A stretch of 19,189 nucleotides of DNA from assembly GCA_039908535.1 (NCBI GenBank), contig JAMOAW010000052.1:1-19189 (forward strand), given 5' to 3'. Every line of letters begins with the position of its first letter. Position 1 is the stretch's first letter. The notes under the pieces are model-generated. The model ran no database searches. It saw only the letters and a list, made by a program, of their open reading frames with translations, and was not told the origin of the DNA. This stretch comes from JAMOAW01 sp039908535 (GTDB taxonomy: Bacteria; Pseudomonadota; Magnetococcia; Magnetococcales; JADFZT01). The position numbers were made by a program, and so were the translations under genes. Below, one piece after another: positions 15,099 through 19,189 of the stretch.

Positions 15099-16441
15099 GA
15101 TGCGTTACATACCAACTCCAAACTGGTATATCGGCACTTATATTCATGATTTTTCTAATCATTTTCACTTCCAACGAATATTTGATTCGTTCCGCTGTCG
15201 ATGCGATGACCTGGGAGCGTATGAATCAAGAAGCAGATTGGCTCAGGTACATTCTAGTCAATAACGCGCAGCTGGATATAATTCTGGATAACCTCTGCCA
15301 AGAACCATCCGGTTCTGGTATGTATTGCCAATGGGAATGGCACGCTGATGCACACAAAAGCCTGCATCTTTCCCCCTCCCTAGCAAAAAATCCGATTCTT
15401 CTCCCAGAAATCAAATCCAACGAGCACATAAAAATGACGGCCCCAGAGCCGGGAGGAGGAGAAATGATGGTGGTTGCCATTTCTGTTGTACTCACGAAGG
15501 GAGAATTAATTCTTGCCGTTGGTAAAGGGAGAAGTTTGCAACGGGATCAACTTCGCAAATGGCGATTATACAATTTACTACTGACATTTTTTCTTTTTTT
15601 AATTTTCGCTCTTCTTGCACGATGGTATATTACCAAAGTTTTAGAGATATTTTATCAATTAAATCGCCAAATAGAAAAAATTCAATCTGGGGCGCGTAAA
15701 AACTTGCCCCTCGAAGCCCCTGAGGAGATACGCCCTTTGGTACAGATTATGGATCGTCTGCTGGATGCCGAAGAGCGTCATCTTCAGAGGCTCCGCCGCA
15801 CCCTTTCCCATATTGGCCACTCCTTACGGATTCCCGTGACGGTACTCTTTCATCTCGCCGAAGCACCTGAACTGCAAAATCATCACCATATCAAAACAAT
15901 TTTGACGGAACAAACGACGCTTTTAGAACGGCTGATTGAACGCAATTTGCGTCGTGCCTCCCTGGTCGGACGCTCCACGCATGGCGATGTTTTTCGTTTA
16001 GGGCAAGAGATTCCTGCCATGGTCAGGGCGCTTTATATTTTGCATTACGACAAGGAACTCGAAATCATCACCCGAATCCCTGAAACATTAAATTATTCAG
16101 GCAACCGTGACGATATTTTGGAATTAATCGGCAACCTTGCGGACAATGCCTGCAAATGGGCCACCTCCAAAGTAATCATCTCCATGGGAGGTGAAGGGGG
16201 CTTTTGGTTGACCATTGAGGATGACGGACCAGGTGTTCATGAATCCCAACTAGAACGTCTGCATCAATGGACTGGAGAACGTTTAGATGAAAACCAGCAT
16301 GGTTTTGGCATGGGATTGGTCATAGCAAGAGATATTGTCGAGTTTTATCAAGGGGAGATCAACCTAGGACGCTCCTCTGAATTAGGTGGATTTATGGTAA
16401 ACATCAAGTTACTTAAATCGGATGAAAGGAGCATGACATGA
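15095..16441 (+). CDS. PhoQ-like membrane sensor histidine kinase
   Basis: Starting at the ATG at 15095, which overlaps the regulator stop by 4 bp, the product has 448 residues. A GTG at 15038 would lie inside the regulator gene. TM1 is at about 11-29, the periplasmic sensor at about 30-155, TM2 at about 157-175, a HAMP-like linker to about 230, the H box LSHIGHSLRIPVTVL with H242, the N box ELIGNLADNACKWA, DDGPGV and GFGMGL. The HSLRIP H box and NLADNACK N box are the PhoQ pattern rather than the usual SHELRTP. The periplasmic domain contains two Cys (68 and 78), which might form a disulfide, and lacks an obvious acidic Mg-binding cluster. The last codons overlap the DUF3124 gene by 4 bp. 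Sensing of the solute or ion moved by the DUF1538 proteins is only inferred. Confidence 0.92.
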   Translation: MRCVTYQLQTGISALIFMIFLIIFTSNEYLIRSAVDAMTWERMNQEADWLRYILVNNAQLDIILDNLCQEPSGSGMYCQWEWHADAHKSLHLSPSLAKNPILLPEIKSNEHIKMTAPEPGGGEMMVVAISVVLTKGELILAVGKGRSLQRDQLRKWRLYNLLLTFFLFLIFALLARWYITKVLEIFYQLNRQIEKIQSGARKNLPLEAPEEIRPLVQIMDRLLDAEERHLQRLRRTLSHIGHSLRIPVTVLFHLAEAPELQNHHHIKTILTEQTTLLERLIERNLRRASLVGRSTHGDVFRLGQEIPAMVRALYILHYDKELEIITRIPETLNYSGNRDDILELIGNLADNACKWATSKVIISMGGEGGFWLTIEDDGPGVHESQLERLHQWTGERLDENQHGFGMGLVIARDIVEFYQGEINLGRSSELGGFMVNIKLLKSDERSMT

Positions 16442-16950
16442 AAACAGACACATATTCTCATCTACAAAGGATTGTGATACTCTTTTTTGGCATATGGATG
16501 ATGCACTTTGAGTTGGTTTGGGCCGAGAGTGGCATTCCACCCCTGCAAAGCGGGCAGACGTTTTATGTTCCAGCCTATTCTCACATCCAGCACGGCATGC
16601 TGGACGATAAGGGCAGGCCTAAAAAAATATATCATTCTTCCATGTTAAGTGTGCGGAATACAGATCCAAAATTTCCCATGCGTATTCTTTCGGTAAAATA
16701 TTATGACAACGATGGCAATATGCTTCAAGAATTCCAAGAAAAACCATTATTATTACCCCCTATGGGGTCAACGGACTATTTTGTCGATTTTATGAACCGA
16801 AAAGGTGGTACTGGAGCCAATTTTTTGGTCGTTTGGAAGGCAGACACCCCCATCAACCAACCGATCATGGAGACGGTTCAAGTCTATTTTTTTGGGAATC
16901 AATCTCTGGCATTCGTCAGTCGTGGACAGGCGATTCAATCGCATGAGTAG
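16438..16950 (+). CDS. Secreted DUF3124-domain protein
   Basis: The 170-residue product has a signal peptide (MKTDTYSHLQRIVILFFGIW, cleavage expected after ELVWA near residue 29). It then has a DUF3124 domain with YVPAYSHI, HSSMLSVRNTD, VKYYDNDGNMLQEF, LLPPMGSTDYFVDF and GGTGANFLVVWKAD. It is therefore periplasmic or exported, and probably a β-rich soluble domain. No enzymatic residues can be named and the family function is unknown. Its ATG overlaps the PhoQ-like kinase stop by 4 bp, so it belongs to the operon and may act as an accessory to that sensor's periplasmic domain or to the DUF1538 complex; both are inference. It ends 6 bp before a hairpin repeat that can serve as terminator. Confidence 0.88.
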   Translation: MKTDTYSHLQRIVILFFGIWMMHFELVWAESGIPPLQSGQTFYVPAYSHIQHGMLDDKGRPKKIYHSSMLSVRNTDPKFPMRILSVKYYDNDGNMLQEFQEKPLLLPPMGSTDYFVDFMNRKGGTGANFLVVWKADTPINQPIMETVQVYFFGNQSLAFVSRGQAIQSHE

Positions 16951-16956
16951 CACCGC

Positions 16957-17089
16957 AAATCAAAGACAAAACCTTGGGGGATGAATCCCCCAAACCCCCT
17001 CTTTTTTTTAAGTATTAAAAGAAAAGGATGGGGGGATTGGGAGACGGTTCTAGGCCCCCCAAGGTCTTGATTTTATTTTTCCGATACAC
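16957..17089 (+). repeat. Dispersed intergenic hairpin repeat, copy 4, bidirectional terminator position
   Basis: The copy starts AAATCAAAGACAAAACC and has a perfect 9-bp hairpin TTGGGGGAT/ATCCCCCAA (16974-16993) followed by CCCCCTC and a T8 run (17002-17009). It then has a purine-rich middle, a decayed second hairpin (TTGGGAGACGG against AGGCCCCCCAA) and the edge GGTCTTGATTTTATTTTTCCGATACAC. It sits between the convergent DUF3124 and kdsB genes. It lacks the TGCCC/GGGCA hairpin of copies 1 and 2. The last five codons and the TAA stop of kdsB are read within its right edge. Confidence 0.85.
16974..17009 (+). terminator. Intrinsic-like terminator after the DUF3124 gene
   Basis: A 9-bp GC-rich hairpin with a 2-nt loop is followed, after ACCCCCTC, by eight T residues. 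The 8-nt gap before the T run makes it less than ideal, but its position 24 bp after the last stop of the operon fits. Confidence 0.5.
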
Positions 17090-17246
17090 TGTCACGCATC
17101 AAATTGGGATTGGCCGGATCAATGATCTCCTCATCTAAGGGTTTACCAGCCAACATGCGGGTAAAACGGCTGGTAAACTCTTTTTCTTGGTTGGGGAGAG
17201 GAAACTTTTTGTTGGAATCGGGAGTTGGTTTATCGGTTTCGCCCAT
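17073..17246 (-). CDS. Possible separately translated small ORF in the kdsB 3' tail
   Basis: An in-frame ATG at 17246 preceded by AAAGGA with a 7-nt spacer would yield a 57-residue hydrophilic protein beginning MGETDKPTPDSNKKFP and containing FTSRFTRMLAGKPLDEEIID. I do not recognise it. It corresponds exactly to the part of the product beyond the normal KdsB length. It might be an ancestral separate gene now fused in frame, or simply a tail with a chance start. Confidence 0.3.
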   Translation of the reverse strand: MGETDKPTPDSNKKFPLPNQEKEFTSRFTRMLAGKPLDEEIIDPANPNLMRDSVSEK

Positions 17247-18050
17247 GTTAAAATCCTTTAAAAACTTTTGATGGTTGGGGATTGTGTTGGTAGAGGCCGA
17301 GAATAATTGCCGGGCTTGCTCTAAATCGGCAGGGGTATCAATACCTATGCCAGAATATTGAGTTTGCACCACGCGAATGGCAAAACCGTGTTCCAAAGCA
17401 CGCAGTTGCTCCAGGCGTTCTTGTTGCTCTAAAAAGGTGGGTGAAAGTTTGGCAAAGGTTTGTAAAAAATCGGCTCGGTAGACATACAGACCAATGTGAC
17501 GCAACATTCCAGTATGGGATCCGACCTCGGGTTCGTGCGCGCCTTTTTGGATAAAGGGAATGGCGGCGCGAGAAAAATAGAGGGCAAATCCAGCTTTGTT
17601 GCAAACCACCTTGACCACATTGGGATTGCGGGCCTCTTCTGGAGTTTGCATGGCGTGTGCCAAGGTGCCCATGGGAATGGTGGCATCCTCGCGTAACGGA
17701 AACAGAGCCTGATCAATCATTTTGGGCACAAGAAAGGGTTCATCGCCCTGGACGTTGACCACAAGATCGATATGTTGATGTTGAGTCACATGGCGCACCG
17801 CCTCGGCCACCCGGTCGGTTCCTGAGGGGTGTTCAGGAGAGGTCAGCACCACGTGACCGCCAAAGGAGCGAACCACTTGGGCAATGCGTTCATCGTCGGT
17901 GGCGACCAAAACATCGTTTACCTGTGCTTGGCTGGCTCGTTCATAGACGTGCCAAATCATAGGTTTTCCTGCCAGGAGGGCCAATGGTTTGCCGGGCAGT
18001 CGTGTAGAGTGGTAGCGGGCTGGAATGATGACAGCGATTTTATCGGCCAT
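17073..18050 (-). CDS. kdsB: 3-deoxy-manno-octulosonate cytidylyltransferase (CMP-KDO synthetase) with C-terminal tail
   Basis: The enzyme activates KDO with CTP to CMP-KDO for lipid A/LPS inner-core synthesis in the cytoplasm. Motifs are VIIPARYHSTRLPGKPL (7-23), VATDDERI, SGTDRVAEA, LVVNVQGDEP (about 96-105), HIGLYVYRADFL and GIGIDTPADLEQAR. The KdsB domain ends near residue 250, the usual family length. This protein runs to 325 residues with an extra hydrophilic tail (PTPDSNKKFPLPNQ, then FTSRFTRMLAGKPLDEE). Inside the tail an AAAGGA (17259-17254) stands 7 nt before an in-frame ATG at 17246. The tail may therefore be a small downstream gene fused to kdsB, or be translated separately. The gene lies 25 bp after the DUF3108 gene. 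Enzyme identity is certain; the tail is unrecognised. Confidence 0.95.
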   Translation of the reverse strand: MADKIAVIIPARYHSTRLPGKPLALLAGKPMIWHVYERASQAQVNDVLVATDDERIAQVVRSFGGHVVLTSPEHPSGTDRVAEAVRHVTQHQHIDLVVNVQGDEPFLVPKMIDQALFPLREDATIPMGTLAHAMQTPEEARNPNVVKVVCNKAGFALYFSRAAIPFIQKGAHEPEVGSHTGMLRHIGLYVYRADFLQTFAKLSPTFLEQQERLEQLRALEHGFAIRVVQTQYSGIGIDTPADLEQARQLFSASTNTIPNHQKFLKDFNMGETDKPTPDSNKKFPLPNQEKEFTSRFTRMLAGKPLDEEIIDPANPNLMRDSVSEK

Positions 18051-18075
18051 TTTTATATAATTGTTCCAGGTTAAA

Positions 18076-18888
18076 TCAACGTTTTTCTAAAATTTGGCCT
18101 GATCCACCCCGACCATCAATATAATGGGTTAAATCGGCCACCACCGGTGTCATTTTATATTGAGTTTGCACCCGAAGGGGCAAACGACGTTCATCAAAGG
18201 TCAACCAAATGGTCAACGCCCCATCATGCCGAAATAATTCGGAATTTTCCACAGCTATTTCGATAGGAAAGGCCTTAAACCAGCCCATGGGAGTAAAAAG
18301 ATTTTCTGCCGTCCCCACTTTAATTTTGGCATTATAAAATTTAGCTCCGTCCAGCAGGGGAAGTTGAATGATTTGTCCACTCTGTAATTGGGGCATAGAG
18401 CGCAAAATAAAAATAGCCGTCAGAGGATCATTCACACGTTCATCCACCATCTCCATACGTTCTGGAGGCTCTTGGTTGATTCTCTTTTCTACGGCAAATT
18501 CTTGGCGTAGAAACTTGTGTTCTGTCCGTTTTTCCTTTGCTTTCTTTTCTTGAATCTTAACATATTGACAGGAAAGCCAATAAGCCTCCTTACGAAATCC
18601 GCTGGCTTGCAAAATATCGTGAATGGGATGTAAAAGTTTAACCACCCCAATGGACTCTAAAAAGGCGTAAATAAAATATTCATGGTCATTTTTTTGTTCC
18701 AGGCGTATGCCAGCTTGGCCAGCGGGAATCCCCATCCAGTGGATATTATAGGTTAAATTTTCCCCTGATGTTGCCCCAACATGGACGCCAAGGTCGGCAG
18801 ATGCCCAGAGCGTAGCCGGGCATGAATAGAAAATCCATATCAAAAAAAAGAAATAATAAAATTTCGACTGCATCGCGCCAGTGACCAT
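18076..18888 (-). CDS. Periplasmic DUF3108-domain protein
   Basis: The product of up to 270 residues has an N-terminal signal peptide (FYYFFFLIWIFYSCPATLWA). The DUF3108 pattern follows: GENLTYNIHWMGIPAGQAGI, ILQASGFRKEAYWL, DPLTAIFILRSMPQLQSGQI, LDGAKFYNAKIKVGTAENLF, and LTIWLTFDERRLPLRVQTQY. It is expected to be periplasmic or surface-attached; the family function is unknown. The Cys in the signal region (YSCPA) is not a good lipobox. Starts at 18888 (MVTGAMQ) and 18873 (MQSKFYY) are both possible. The second gives a more usual signal peptide and fits a candidate TATAAT at 18901-18896. It is upstream of kdsB on the same strand with a 25-bp gap, so the two are probably co-transcribed. Confidence 0.87.
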   Translation of the reverse strand: MVTGAMQSKFYYFFFLIWIFYSCPATLWASADLGVHVGATSGENLTYNIHWMGIPAGQAGIRLEQKNDHEYFIYAFLESIGVVKLLHPIHDILQASGFRKEAYWLSCQYVKIQEKKAKEKRTEHKFLRQEFAVEKRINQEPPERMEMVDERVNDPLTAIFILRSMPQLQSGQIIQLPLLDGAKFYNAKIKVGTAENLFTPMGWFKAFPIEIAVENSELFRHDGALTIWLTFDERRLPLRVQTQYKMTPVVADLTHYIDGRGGSGQILEKR

Positions 18889-18895
18889 TCTTAAG

Positions 18896-18901
18896 ATTAT
18901 A
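18896..18901 (-). promoter_or_regulatory. Candidate -10 box for DUF3108-kdsB
   Basis: A perfect TATAAT is read on the minus strand within an AT-rich stretch, 8 bp before the first possible start and 23 bp before the second. No convincing -35 is visible 16-18 bp upstream, so support is limited. Confidence 0.35.
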
Positions 18902-18960
18902 AGTTATCTTTCATCTAAATAATATTTAATACCAATTTAGTAACCGTTCATATATTAATA

Positions 18961-19189
18961 AAAAAAAGGGGTCTGGGGGATTGCCCCCAGGGTTTTGTTT
19001 TTGACTTTGCTTTTGACTTTGTTTTTGACTTTGTTTTTGACTTTGCTTTTGACTTTGTTTTTGACTTTGCTTTTGACTTTGTTTTTGACTTTGTTTTTGA
19101 CTTTGCTTTTGACTTTGCTTTTGAATTCGGTTTTGCTTTCTTCAAATAGCAGGGGGGTTGGGGGATGCAATCCCCCAAGGTCTTGTTTT
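18961..19189 (-). repeat. Dispersed hairpin repeat, copy 5, expanded by tandem units
   Basis: Read on the minus strand it begins AAAACAAGACC, then a 9-bp hairpin TTGGGGGAT/ATCCCCCAA (19158-19178, 3-nt loop) and CCCCCCTG, matching the modules of copies 2 and 4. It then has a tandem-repeat block and a 7-bp hairpin CTGGGGG/CCCCCAG (18973-18990) followed by a C/T run. No gene is supported in 18889-19189: the lysine-rich open frames here are products of the 12-bp repeats. The copy may continue past the right window edge. Confidence 0.7.
18999..19118 (+). repeat. 12-bp tandem repeat, ten units of TTTTGACTTTGY
   Basis: Ten consecutive 12-bp units TTTTGACTTTG(C/T) run without a gap or other mismatch. 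The last base varies in the order C T T C T C T T C C. A decayed eleventh unit, TTTTGAATTCGG, and the start of a twelfth follow to 19142. Because 12 is a multiple of 3, all reading frames stay open and give low-complexity Lys/Ser/Thr or Lys/Val peptides on the minus strand. Confidence 0.95.

Noticed and set aside
16438..16950. Assignment of the DUF3124 product as an enzyme
   Set aside because: No catalytic motif is visible; only the domain family and signal peptide can be supported.
18999..19118. Possible CRISPR array
   Set aside because: Units are 12 bp and directly adjacent, with no spacers and no cas genes.
18948..19178. Two lysine-rich minus-strand open frames of 71-76 codons
   Set aside because: They are the 12-bp tandem repeat read in two frames; a period divisible by three keeps any stop-free frame open, and there is no ribosome site or homology.

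Overview
The window looks like chromosomal DNA of a Gram-negative bacterium, most likely a proteobacterium. It carries CMP-KDO synthetase (LPS), a LolB-like outer-membrane lipoprotein factor, IspE and many two-component signalling genes. The large sensor kinases, the periplasmic-binding-protein sensor and the GC-hairpin repeats after gene ends are reminiscent of the magnetotactic Magnetococcia, but this placement is a guess and no marker here proves it.

Layout. (1) 1-352: a junction between a partial IS3-family transposase and a truncated response-regulator receiver gene, both on the minus strand. (2) 615-7524, minus: a three-gene signalling operon with 4-bp overlaps. It encodes a periplasmic sensor fusing a TRAP DctP-like domain to a LivJ-like domain, a 1225-residue hybrid histidine kinase (PAS-PAS-HisKA-HATPase-REC-HPt), and a REC/HD-GYP cyclic-di-GMP phosphodiesterase. 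The logical reading is ligand sensing, then phosphorelay, then c-di-GMP breakdown. (3) 7759-11598, minus: a housekeeping cluster of ispE, a lolB-like gene, a TPR lipoprotein and a DUF1858 protein. (4) 11830-12114, plus: ribosomal protein L28 (rpmB), divergent from the cluster and followed by a clear intrinsic terminator. (5) 12491-16950, plus: a compact six-gene operon of two DUF1538 membrane proteins, an atypical PII-like protein, a PhoP-like regulator, a PhoQ-like kinase and a secreted DUF3124 protein. A Pho-box-like direct repeat sits just upstream. This is the best candidate for an undescribed system: a two-subunit membrane transporter or channel with a PII-type regulator and its own two-component control. 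(6) 17073-18888, minus: a DUF3108 protein and kdsB with an unusual C-terminal tail. (7) 18955 to the end: repeat DNA only.

A dispersed intergenic repeat family occurs five times (505-602, 7590-7757, 12290-12365, 16957-17089 and about 18960-19189), in both orientations and always outside genes. It is built from GC-rich hairpins with T/A tracts and conserved edges. The last copy contains ten consecutive 12-bp tandem units.
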